Source of the DNA: Moorena sp. SIO3H5
Lineage (GTDB): Bacteria > Cyanobacteriota > Cyanobacteriia > Cyanobacteriales > Coleofasciculaceae
Length of the DNA stretch: 33,647 nt
Assembly: GCF_010692395.1 (NCBI RefSeq)
Contig: NZ_JAAHHS010000045.1
Coordinates: 1 to 33,647, forward strand
Direction: 5' to 3'
The translations under genes and the position numbers were made by a program. This document shows positions 24,035 to 31,850 of this stretch, piece by piece. Within the stretch, counting starts at the first letter, position 1; the number at the start of each line of letters is the position of its first letter. The notes beneath the pieces are model-generated. The model was given only the letters and a program-made list of their open reading frames with translations. It was not told where the DNA came from and did not search any database.

Positions 24035-25069
24035 TTATATATTACTAACGTGCTTCAGAATACTTTGAGCTACTACCTGACCCAACTTTACAGGAACAGC
24101 ATTCCCAATTAGACGCCCGACATTATTAAACACCACAGGTTTAGTGTCTGCAACAAATTTATAGTCCCGAGGAAAAGTTTGTAACAATGCAGCTTCCCTC
24201 AGAGATATGGCTCTATCTTGTTCAGGATGTCCAAACCGACCATTACCAAAACCAAAAAATTGTGTAGTAATCGTTGGACTTGGCAAATCCCATTCCATCC
24301 GACCATAGACTGCTGAATATGTCTTACCGCTATCCTTAGTATGACATTCTGCAACTAACTCATCGGGCCAGTCTCGCCAAGTTCCACCAGGCAATGAAGC
24401 ACGGATACGACGGAGATTTAGTGCTGAAAGTTTACTGCACCGATGGAGTCGGTCAGTTTTTGATGATTCACCTGCCCCAAGAGGTTCAAGGTCATAGATT
24501 GTTTTGCGTACTGTTTCGTAATTCTTGTTATTGTGGGTGGGGAGAATTAGATTGATTTTACTAAACTTGGACGCAAAAAAGACTAAGCGCTTGCGGATTT
24601 GAGGAATACCGTAGTCTTTACACTCAAGCTCATAAAATGAGATAGAATAACCATGATGTTTTAATTCAGTAGTGAATTCCTCGAAAACGGGATATCGTCT
24701 CAATTGAGGCACGTTTTCCATAGAAACGATTTCTGGATTACACTCCCGGACGAGGCGAGCAAAGTCATGGAGAAGTTTCCACTTGGTGGTTTTGTTGGTG
24801 TATCGCCTGGAATAGTTGGAAAAGGGCTGGCATGGAGCACATCCTGCTAGTACCTTGATCTGATCCCTTCTGTAGTGTTTTGCTAAGTCAGTACCAGTTA
24901 GTTCTTCTACGCCTTGGAGTATAAACTTGGCTTTATTGTTGTATTCATAGGGAAACTGACATATAGGGTCAATATCATACCCGACAGTCACAGGAAGACC
25001 CGCCTGCTGGAAGCCATGGGTCAGCCCCCCAGCACCACAAAACAGGTCTACTGCGGAAATAGCGATCAT
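24035..25069 (-). CDS. DNA (cytosine-5) methyltransferase
   Basis: A 344-residue C5-cytosine DNA methyltransferase with all key motifs: I DLFCGAGGLTHGF, IV GCAPCQPFS with catalytic Cys80, VI MENV (117-120), VIII QIRKR (157-161), IX REAALLQTFP (291-300) and X IGNAVPVKLG (321-330). The target recognition part is short (about 175-265), so it probably reads a short site. It converges on the HEPN gene with a single base between the stops, and no other restriction endonuclease gene is adjacent. Its likely role is to mark self DNA for the DUF262-HEPN pair. It could also be a solitary methylase. The recognition sequence cannot be read from the protein. Confidence 0.95.
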   Translation of the reverse strand: MIAISAVDLFCGAGGLTHGFQQAGLPVTVGYDIDPICQFPYEYNNKAKFILQGVEELTGTDLAKHYRRDQIKVLAGCAPCQPFSNYSRRYTNKTTKWKLLHDFARLVRECNPEIVSMENVPQLRRYPVFEEFTTELKHHGYSISFYELECKDYGIPQIRKRLVFFASKFSKINLILPTHNNKNYETVRKTIYDLEPLGAGESSKTDRLHRCSKLSALNLRRIRASLPGGTWRDWPDELVAECHTKDSGKTYSAVYGRMEWDLPSPTITTQFFGFGNGRFGHPEQDRAISLREAALLQTFPRDYKFVADTKPVVFNNVGRLIGNAVPVKLGQVVAQSILKHVSNI

Positions 25070-25291
25070 TAAGTCTATCTAGAGGGTTTACCTAAACCAA
25101 TTTGTTAACCGATTTATTAAGGTAACTGATCTAATCCCTAACTGCAAGTCTCAGGATAAAGCTAGCCAGCGGACAGATGGTGATGGGCTGAGGTGGTGAA
25201 GAGGTGATGAATGTCTAGAGTATACTGTAAGATTGTAGCAATATTTTTGGAAATTGGCTTGACACCAATTGGCATAACAGAAAGGAAAACC

Positions 25292-25858
25292 TCAACCCTT
25301 ATGAGGTAACCTCGCTTTCCCAAACACTTGCTCCGGAGTAAGTTCCAACCCTTCAAAAAGCGAATCAGTGATCAGGGCTGCTTTGGTATAAGTCCGTGGT
25401 GGCGCATCTGGATAAAAAATTGTGATACTTCTCGCCTGAGGATCAACAACCCAAACTCGCAACACTCCCGCTTCTAAATAATCGGTTGCTTTCTCGGCTA
25501 ATTGCCCAAAAGTTTGTCCCGGTGAGATAATTTCAATGGCTAACTCTGGGGGTACTGGACAAGCCTCATCTTCTATAACTTCTGAGGGCAGACGCTGAAC
25601 AGAAATGTAGCTTAAATCAGGCACAGGTACCCAGTCTTGACCATGACGTTGCAAGGCTATTGCCCACTCTGGATTGACTTCACCCTTTTCCTGACACCAC
25701 TGATCCAAAAGTGTATATAAAGCACCAGTTACCCTAGCATGAAAACGTTTAGGAGACATTTTCGGTACTGCAACCCCCTCAACTAATTCATAGGTTACAT
25801 CGGTCAAAGGCATTGCCAGAAATTCTTCCAGGGTCAGTCTAGTTTTGAGTTTTTGCAT
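25292..25858 (-). CDS. Uma2-family (DUF820) PD-(D/E)xK nuclease-like protein
   Basis: A 188-residue protein of a family greatly expanded in cyanobacteria. The nuclease-like core is intact: PD at 80-81 (VPDLSYIS), Glu109 in AIEIISP, and Lys123 in AEKATDYLEAG, followed by VWVVDP. N-terminal LTLEEFLAMPLTD and YELVEGV are typical. Members are predicted nucleases, but the biological role of most is unknown. It lies 26 bases from the next minus-strand gene start side and 222 bases from the methyltransferase, so it is probably a neighbour rather than a part of that system. Confidence 0.9.
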   Translation of the reverse strand: MQKLKTRLTLEEFLAMPLTDVTYELVEGVAVPKMSPKRFHARVTGALYTLLDQWCQEKGEVNPEWAIALQRHGQDWVPVPDLSYISVQRLPSEVIEDEACPVPPELAIEIISPGQTFGQLAEKATDYLEAGVLRVWVVDPQARSITIFYPDAPPRTYTKAALITDSLFEGLELTPEQVFGKARLPHKG

Positions 25859-25884
25859 TTTTATAAAACCACGATATCATTATA

Positions 25885-28419
25885 TCAAAACCCCACAATA
25901 ATCCACCACAAACTAATCCCTAAAACTAGGGTACTCACATGGTGTGGTAATAACAAACTAAACGGTTGACGCCCTATCTTCTGGGTCAAAAACAGGGATA
26001 AAAGTACTCCAGCAATTAACGTAGTTCCCTGCAAGAAAGTAATTACTGCTGGATGGGCGACCAACACAGGTAATCCTTCACCACTCAATCCAAACGTAGC
26101 AAACATTACCGGTAAAATCCTTCCCCCTTCTCCTAAACCAAGCCGCCAATAATGAGCCAAATTACCAGCTAATACTAATGGTAAATATCCATAAGCTAAT
26201 TTAACAAACGAACTCGGCTTACGAATTTCTTTTACCTGATATAATCCTACCATCATTCCTTGAGCCAATAGTGGCACAATTGCTGGTAAACTCAACACTG
26301 TTACCGAGAGCAAACCATGAGTCCAAAACTGACTCAAATCCCACCCTAACCCCAGGTTTTCTTGTAACTCTGGTAAACGGTGCAAAAACACTGCTCCTAA
26401 CAATAAGAATAACAAGGCTACTTCATAACTGCGAGACACATGGGTAGTCCACAATTCAATGCCTGGAGGACGTAAATTCACCTCTACTGAACGATGGGGA
26501 CAGGCTTTCAAACAGGTCATGCACAACACACAATCCCGGTTATCTTCCAATTGTGCTGGGTGAGAGTACAAAGGACAACCATCGGTTTCCATTCCCTCCC
26601 CTTTTTCGGGTCCACCTTTATAACATTGATAGGTACTACATTCCGCTGAACATATCCCTTGTTGTGCTCGTAATTCCGTTATCGCTAGTTTAGCGAACAT
26701 GCCATTCATGCCGCCAATGGGACATAAATAGCGGCACCAGAAGCGTCGCTCAAAAATTGCGGAACATATCATCGCACCCGCTGTAATTAATAACAGCAGA
26801 CAAGCGGAAAGATAAGCAGTATTTTCCAAATCCCACAGTTCTTCCCACAATAAAATCAGGAAGAATAAGCCAAACAAAAACCATCCTCCCCAGGTTTGAG
26901 CCTGTTCTCGGGGCCAACGTTTTAACTTACGGGGAAATAGCCACAGGGATAATTTCTGAGTAACTTCTCCATAAATCATGAATGGACAAACTGCACACCA
27001 TAACCTACCCACAAAGGGAAAACTAATTAATACTAAGGGCCACCACCACGCCCAGAATAAATTAAGCGCAAAGTTTTCTTGACGATTCTGGGGTCCGATA
27101 AATAAAATAGCAACAATAATCGCAAAAGCAGTTAAGGTAAAGCCATAATTAATCCGGTCTGGCCACCAAGGGCTGCGGAGAAAGCGACGTAAACCCGGAT
27201 AAGCATTTAAGAGATTGAGACGAAATTTCTTTTTCTTACTTTGGGAGGGCCAGATAATTTCTTCAGTTAGTTCTGAACATCCTTCTAGCTGCACAATGGC
27301 TCGTTCAACTAAATTGAATAATTCCCTGAGATTATTGGGAAAATCATAAGCCTGTAATCGCCGTAATGCTTCGGGAGTTATCCGGTTTTTATTAATACAT
27401 TTAGCACGAGAGATGATACTAATATAGTAGTTGACTATGTCACCAATGTCGGCTTTTCGTACCCGTAATGGTGGCACTTTAATCAATTGTCCTGCCACTG
27501 AATCAATCTCTGGCAGTTTTCTCTCGGCAATCATGATAATCCGAGCCTGACTGGTAAAGACTTTGGCTGTAACATCTCTACTGTTTTGGGAACGGCTGAC
27601 TGGAGTATAGGTATTGCTTCTAAGTAAATTAGCGATTGGTGTAATCAGTTCTGGAGCAAGTTCTTGAATATTATTTAATAGTAAAGTGCCTTGACCTAAG
27701 GCTTCAATTAAGCCAGGTTTTCCTCCCGCACGACCAAATAATTCTGCTCCACTGGCTTGTAATTTAGAGCAATCGATTTTAATCATGGCTTGTCGCCGAT
27801 AGGGAGAACTAAAATGAATCAAGGCTGCTATGTTATCTTTTTCCAGTCCAGGCTCTCCGAAGATTATCACCGATTCGCGGTTTTCCGCTGCTTGTTTAAC
27901 TTGCGATCGCAATCGCACCCCATAGCGACTTTTCCCAATAATCCCCCGTTTGGCTTTACTAACCAGATACGGTCGTAAGATAGTTTGACGCTCTTGTTCA
28001 TAGGCTAGCTGAGCGGATAACTCTTCTACTTCTTCAGCCAGTTGTTGGGAGAAAGCTTGGGTAATTTCTGGATAGTGTTCCACGAGTGCCCGAAATTCGG
28101 AAGCACTGACAAACCAAAACTGACATTCGTTGAGGGTAATTAAGGTTTGCTCAACAGGTTTGTTCAATAATATAGCTTCTAAATTAATCACTGCCCCAGG
28201 GAGTAAACCCACAGCTTGCCAATCCTCAGGATTGCTTTCGATCCGACCTGAGCGGAGAATATATAATCCTGTAGGAGGGGTATTGGCTAGCACTAAGGTT
28301 TGGTTTGCTGGCAAAATCCGCTCTTCCAGCTTAGGTGCTAGATTCTGTAACACCTCCTGAGTCAACATACTTAGAGCAGTTCGTTGTTTTAGCCACGTCA
28401 CTAAGTCTGAAAGGTTCAT
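25885..28419 (-). CDS. CNB / degenerate sigma-54-activator AAA+ / membrane polyferredoxin fusion
   Basis: An 844-residue protein. Residues 10-125 form a cyclic-nucleotide-binding-like beta domain. Residues 158-390 align with the AAA+ domain of sigma-54 activators (ELFGRAGG, PPLRVRKADIGDI, YDFPNNLRELFNLVERA). However, the Walker A is GEPGLEKD, the Walker B pair DE is N249-N250 (LLLNNIQEL), and the GAFTGA loop is missing between ELFG and LIEALGQGTL. From about 420 the protein is a membrane module of NapH/NosR/CcoG type: CAVCP (475-479), CRYLCP (562-567), CSAEC and CY (590-599), and a ferredoxin motif CxxCxxCxxxCP (630-641), then about six more membrane helices. Cyanobacteria lack sigma-54, so the AAA+ part is likely a repurposed sensor. 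Such fusions are known to me only in cyanobacteria. Confidence 0.9.
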   Translation of the reverse strand: MNLSDLVTWLKQRTALSMLTQEVLQNLAPKLEERILPANQTLVLANTPPTGLYILRSGRIESNPEDWQAVGLLPGAVINLEAILLNKPVEQTLITLNECQFWFVSASEFRALVEHYPEITQAFSQQLAEEVEELSAQLAYEQERQTILRPYLVSKAKRGIIGKSRYGVRLRSQVKQAAENRESVIIFGEPGLEKDNIAALIHFSSPYRRQAMIKIDCSKLQASGAELFGRAGGKPGLIEALGQGTLLLNNIQELAPELITPIANLLRSNTYTPVSRSQNSRDVTAKVFTSQARIIMIAERKLPEIDSVAGQLIKVPPLRVRKADIGDIVNYYISIISRAKCINKNRITPEALRRLQAYDFPNNLRELFNLVERAIVQLEGCSELTEEIIWPSQSKKKKFRLNLLNAYPGLRRFLRSPWWPDRINYGFTLTAFAIIVAILFIGPQNRQENFALNLFWAWWWPLVLISFPFVGRLWCAVCPFMIYGEVTQKLSLWLFPRKLKRWPREQAQTWGGWFLFGLFFLILLWEELWDLENTAYLSACLLLLITAGAMICSAIFERRFWCRYLCPIGGMNGMFAKLAITELRAQQGICSAECSTYQCYKGGPEKGEGMETDGCPLYSHPAQLEDNRDCVLCMTCLKACPHRSVEVNLRPPGIELWTTHVSRSYEVALLFLLLGAVFLHRLPELQENLGLGWDLSQFWTHGLLSVTVLSLPAIVPLLAQGMMVGLYQVKEIRKPSSFVKLAYGYLPLVLAGNLAHYWRLGLGEGGRILPVMFATFGLSGEGLPVLVAHPAVITFLQGTTLIAGVLLSLFLTQKIGRQPFSLLLPHHVSTLVLGISLWWIIVGF

Positions 28420-28549
28420 GATTGGCTCTAGGATAGACAGTGATGGGAAGTTCAGTTAATCAAAATATTATTATGGTTAGGGAAATTTTGTTAATTATTA
28501 CTTGTTAACTGAATAGTAATAAGTAAATCTGCAACTTTCACGGCAGTTA

Positions 28550-28577
28550 AGCTCTGGTCGTGCCTAACGCCAGAGCT
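28550..28577 (-). terminator. 8-bp hairpin downstream of tRNA-Arg
   Basis: AGCTCTGG (28550-28557) pairs with CCAGAGCT (28570-28577) around a 12-base loop. On the minus strand it lies about 50 bases past the tRNA 3' end. No strong T-run follows. It could end the tRNA transcript. Confidence 0.3.
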
Positions 28578-28624
28578 CTCCTTTCATAGAATACAAGTAG
28601 GATTGCTATATCAAGTTATCAAAA

Positions 28625-28697
28625 CGAGCACGGAGGGATTTGAACCCCCGACACCCAGAACCGGAATCTGGTGCTCTATCCACTGAGCTACGCGCCC
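28625..28697 (-). tRNA. tRNA-Arg (anticodon CCG)
   Basis: A 73-nt cloverleaf on the minus strand: acceptor GGGCGCG with CGTGCTC plus discriminator G, D arm GCTC/GAGC, anticodon stem CCAGA/TCTGG with loop TTCCGGT (anticodon CCG, decoding CGG), five-base variable region GTGTC, and T arm with TTCGAAT. G-U pairs in the acceptor are tolerated. CCA is not encoded; the next bases are TTTT. Confidence 0.95.
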
Positions 28698-28837
28698 TTA
28701 TGCTTGAGTGACTATATCAAGGGTTACTCTATTTGATTAGCTTTGATAATAGCACACTATCGCAATTACTTATTATACACTACTTGAGCACCGAAAAGTG
28801 TAAACCGTTTTAAATCTGTCCTAGCAAGTGCCATCGG

Positions 28838-30127
28838 CTACAGATAACTGCTGGGATCGACAGGTTCACCGTTCTTACGAACCTCAAAATGGAGGTGGGG
28901 ACCGGTAGAGAAACCCGTAGACCCAACGGTTGCGATCGCATTTCCTCGTTTGACCGATTCTCCCTTACTCACCAAGAGTCTACTGGCATGACCATAGAGG
29001 GTAGCAATACTGTCGCCATGGTCAATAATTACTGTATTGCCATAACCACCATACCAACCAGCAAAAATTACTGTACCGCTATCTGCTGCTCGAATAGTAC
29101 TGCCATAACTAGCCCCAAAGTCAATCCCAGAATGGAATCGAGATGTACCTAGAATGGGGTGACGTCGCCAACCAAAACTGCTGGTAATGGAGCCATTACT
29201 GGGATAAAGCAGCTGACCAGTATTAAAAACAAAAGTTTTGCGAAGCCTTGCCTTCCTAGCTGCCGCAATCTTATTTTGACGGGCAATCTCTCGTTGAATC
29301 AAGATCACAAGATTTTTAGAATCTTCTGCTAACTGAGCTTGGGATGCTTCTAAAGCTTCTCGGTTAGAGTTAAGTCGCTCAATCAGTTGTTGCTGTGTCT
29401 TGAGCTGAGCTTGAAACTGCTTCTTTTTGGCTAGGAGTTGCTGTTTAAGTAGGGAAACTCGGTTTTTCTGAGCCTCTATCTCGGTTTTGCGTTGGTTAAT
29501 GCTGTCAGCTTCAGCTTTTAAACTAGTTAAAATTTGCTGGTCCGTTTGATAAACTAACTTCAATCGGCGGCGTTGAGCCAGAAATTCGTTGATATCTTGA
29601 CTCTTGAGCAGGATATTCGACCCAACTTCAGCAGTGGGCTGGCGCTGTAGAAAACGCAGTCGAGCAATGATTCCAGCCCGTTTTTCATAATAGCTACTCT
29701 CGGCAATTGCTAAATCCTGCTGCAACTGGTCTAGACGCTGGTTAGCCAGTTGGATTTGCCCATTGTAATCCTGGTTAGCGGTATCAGTGGACTTGAGATT
29801 AAGCTCAATCACACCCAGCTTCTTCTGGGCAGATTGCTCCACATTAGATATGCGATCGCTTTCGTTAATAATAGTAGACCGCTGTTTCTCAATATGTTGC
29901 TGTATCTGTTGCAGGGTATCTACTGCTCCTGGGTTTACTGCTCCTGGCTTGACTGCTTCTGGGTTAGATGAGGGAGAAGTACTCCCTGGAATTGTGAGGA
30001 TTAGCAGCCAAAGCACACAGCCTAAACAAACTCTCCCTATCCCGTGTAAGCCATACCAATCCTTAACCTTACCAAAGGCGTTGAGGTTTTTGGTATAGGT
30101 TCCCCTGTGCCGAATTTCCTTAACCAC
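28838..30127 (-). CDS. M23-family murein peptidase with coiled coil (EnvC-like)
   Basis: A 429-residue exported protein. A hydrophobic segment near 33-50 (VCLGCVLWLLILTIPG) acts as signal or anchor. A long coiled coil follows (about 70-285, Gln/Leu/Lys-rich). The C-terminal LytM/M23 domain (about 310-425) has the metal ligands H-x3-D in RFHSGIDFGA and H-x-H in GPHLHFEV, so it is probably an active zinc endopeptidase cutting peptidoglycan crosslinks. The architecture is that of EnvC/NlpD-type division proteins, although EnvC itself lacks active-site residues and this one keeps them. The start at 30127 is the longest; a later start would lose part of the charged N-terminus. No division partner is adjacent. 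Confidence 0.9.
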   Translation of the reverse strand: MVKEIRHRGTYTKNLNAFGKVKDWYGLHGIGRVCLGCVLWLLILTIPGSTSPSSNPEAVKPGAVNPGAVDTLQQIQQHIEKQRSTIINESDRISNVEQSAQKKLGVIELNLKSTDTANQDYNGQIQLANQRLDQLQQDLAIAESSYYEKRAGIIARLRFLQRQPTAEVGSNILLKSQDINEFLAQRRRLKLVYQTDQQILTSLKAEADSINQRKTEIEAQKNRVSLLKQQLLAKKKQFQAQLKTQQQLIERLNSNREALEASQAQLAEDSKNLVILIQREIARQNKIAAARKARLRKTFVFNTGQLLYPSNGSITSSFGWRRHPILGTSRFHSGIDFGASYGSTIRAADSGTVIFAGWYGGYGNTVIIDHGDSIATLYGHASRLLVSKGESVKRGNAIATVGSTGFSTGPHLHFEVRKNGEPVDPSSYL

Positions 30128-30553
30128 AGACTATCTCAGTATGGTGAACAATCATCGAAAAAATTCCCGAATACAGCTGTCAACGGTTGTAGATCAGTTC
30201 TAGATAAATTGATGCTGACGAAATTTAAACACTACTTGGATATTATCTACTACTACCCGATAGTTAACAATGAGGTAAAAGCATTAGTGTTGTCATTATC
30301 GGTACTGGTGTTTACTCTTTAGGTCTCTAAGGTATTTGAGCTGGGAAATCATACACCAAAGTAAACACCACAAACCCTAGCAACAACCTCAGCACAAACC
30401 TCAGTCCTTTAGTCTATTTAAGTAAGGGAAATCAAGTATACAGCGGGTTTAAATTCCGTTAAGTACAGTATATATATCGTTTTTTTTGGGCGATGACAAC
30501 AGGGAAACGAAGACTTTATCGTTCTGTTTTCAAGTCCCCTTTACCCGTTCCCT

Positions 30554-30705
30554 GTCTTGATGCAGTCGCTCATGGTTTTGGGTCTGTGTGCGGAACCTGC
30601 GTCCGCACCTGTCTTGATGCAGTCGCTCATGGGGGAAACCCCCAAGACCGCGCTGCATCGCTCTCCAGCCCCGTGGAAACCCCCGCGTGAAGGCGCTGCA
30701 TCGCT
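30554..30705. repeat. dispersed CTTGATGCAGTCGCTCATGG repeat cluster
   Basis: Two TGTCTTGATGCAGTCGCTCATGG modules (30554 and 30610) separated by a GTGCGGAACC/GCGTCCGCAC palindrome. Then follow GGGGGAAACCCCC and CAAGACCGCGCTGCATCGCT, and a further GGCGCTGCATCGCT. The element at 3267-3365 has the same modules. Confidence 0.75.
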
Positions 30706-30948
30706 AACTGTAAGCACTTTGGGGGAATTGAGCCCTTTTTTCAGTCAAAATGTTACTTTAGCCTAATTTTCGGTAACTCTGTAAAGGTAGCTCATTTTAA
30801 ATTCGGTTAACTTTTCCTTGTAACCCTGATCGGGTAGTTGGTAATTCGTAATTGGAAATTAGTAGTTGACGATTCCCCATTTACCATTACCAAACATCAA
30901 GGTAATAGTTGACAAACCAGTAATTAACCGGATTTTAACTCATGATAT

Positions 30949-30980
30949 TTTTCAGTCAATCAGACCGACTGAAAATTTTT
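30949..30980 (+). terminator. intrinsic-terminator-like hairpin with T-run, no gene upstream
   Basis: TTTTCAGTC (30949-30957) pairs with GACTGAAAA (30967-30975) around a 9-base loop, followed directly by TTTTT. It has the form of a canonical terminator on the plus strand, but no plus-strand gene precedes it in the window since the minus-strand M23 gene. It lies 31 bases before the next ATG. Confidence 0.55.
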
Positions 30981-31010
30981 AATTAACCAATATTAGGATG
31001 AAATTTCGTT

Positions 31011-31274
31011 ATGACGGTACTAGCAGGATTTTACGTTTCTGGCGCTCTCTACTTTTTCTCGATCTGGTTTCAAGCTTTCCAGAAAGACACTAATTTATCT
31101 GCTGAGCAAATCCGCTTGTCTTGGATAGTGTTGACGATAGCAACCGTTTTTTGGCCAATTGTTGCCCCGATTGCTAATCTGGAGAAGAGTTCTAGAACAA
31201 AAGATACTTTAGTTAATCAACCTGAGGTTGATGCTAATAAAACCGAGATTTCACCTGAGCTATCCCGAACTTAA
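31011..31274 (+). CDS. small two-helix membrane protein, conserved-hypothetical type
   Basis: An 87-residue protein with two hydrophobic segments (VLAGFYVSGALYFFSIWF at 3-20 and LSWIVLTIATVFWPIVAPIA at about 36-55). Between them lies a polar loop (QAFQKDTNLSAEQIR), and after them a charged, soluble tail rich in Lys, Glu and Asn. The same plan and the QAFQKDTNLS segment are familiar from small conserved cyanobacterial proteins, but no function is known to me. The ATG at 31011 has GATGAAATTTCGTT before it and no clear ribosome site. A terminator-like hairpin stands before the gene and another after it, so it is probably transcribed alone. Confidence 0.7.
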   Translation: MTVLAGFYVSGALYFFSIWFQAFQKDTNLSAEQIRLSWIVLTIATVFWPIVAPIANLEKSSRTKDTLVNQPEVDANKTEISPELSRT

Positions 31275-31294
31275 TTGGTAAATGTTAATTGAAT

Positions 31295-31327
31295 AATACT
31301 GATATTATTTCCGGGAATATCAGTATT
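31295..31327 (+). terminator. probable terminator of the small membrane protein gene
   Basis: A perfect 12-bp stem: AATACTGATATT (31295-31306) and AATATCAGTATT (31316-31327), 9-base loop, 21 bases after the stop. No long T-run follows, so it may be an RNA-stabilising hairpin instead. Confidence 0.5.
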
Positions 31328-31532
31328 GTATAGCGCTACGCGCAAGGCAATAGGCATGCTAGCAATAGGCAATAGTTTACTATAAAAGCAGCAAAAGCTT
31401 TTATAAATGTCAAACACCTTAATCGGTAGTCTTATAAAACTTGGGTAATGGTAAATGGGTAACTATGATTACTCCCAAGCCATTACCCATTTTAATATAT
31501 TGCACTTTCACTTAAAAGCTCTAAAATTTAGC

Positions 31533-31775
31533 TCACGGGGTGACAACAAAGCTCAAACCTAGATAGGTGTTAGGTATTAGGTTAATGGTTTTAGGTATTG
31601 GGGAAAATGAGCGCGACTCGTGTTGTTGTATTTACCAGCAGTTGAAGCAATTTTCACCAATCCAACGTCAATGATAGTTTTAATCAATCCATACCCGCAC
31701 GGACATTGTTCACGCTTCACCTAACCCCTAAAACCTAACACCTGTATGACTTTCAATTGCCTTGTCACCCCGTGA
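31533..31775. mobile_element. MITE-like element with compound terminal inverted repeats
   Basis: TCACGGGGTGACAA (31533-31546) is the perfect inverse of TTGTCACCCCGTGA (31762-31775). Then, after exactly 18 unlike bases on each side, AGGTGTTAGGT (31565-31575) matches ACCTAACACCT (31733-31743), with ATTAGG/CCTAAA continuing inward. The interior has no coding potential. About 243 bp. I see no clear target-site duplication. Confidence 0.6.
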
Positions 31776-31850
31776 AAAAAATTAGGCATATAGAGTCAGG
31801 AGCTTATAGTCAGAATAATTCAAAGTTATGTTGTTGGAAGATAATAATTT

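Larger units (their letters stand above)
30128..31010. other. long repeat-rich non-coding region
   Basis: An 883-base stretch. It contains the dispersed CTTGATGCAGTCGCTCATGG repeat modules (30554-30705), an 8-T run near 30480 and a terminator-like hairpin with T-run at 30949-30980. ORFs readable here run through the repeats and look spurious. It could hold the promoter and leader of the small membrane protein at 31011 or an unannotated RNA. Confidence 0.6.
31275..31850. other. intergenic region with terminator and MITE-like element
   Basis: A 576-base gap. It holds a hairpin after the small membrane protein gene (31295-31327), a GCGTAGC-type short motif (31331-31343), an AATGGGTAA/TTACCCATT-type inverted repeat near 31450-31495 and the long inverted-repeat element 31533-31775. 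No gene is seen. Confidence 0.6.

Noticed and set aside
25162..25356. 64-codon minus-strand ORF after the Uma2 gene
   Set aside because: It overlaps the Uma2 C-terminus in another frame and has no family pattern.
28889..29152. Plus-strand ORF opposite the M23 gene
   Set aside because: It lies antisense to the conserved M23 metal-site region, which is clearly coding on the minus strand.
30493..30766. Two overlapping plus-strand ORFs of 65-69 codons
   Set aside because: They read through the duplicated CTTGATGCAGTCGCTCATGG repeat; the repeated peptide is a by-product of the repeat.
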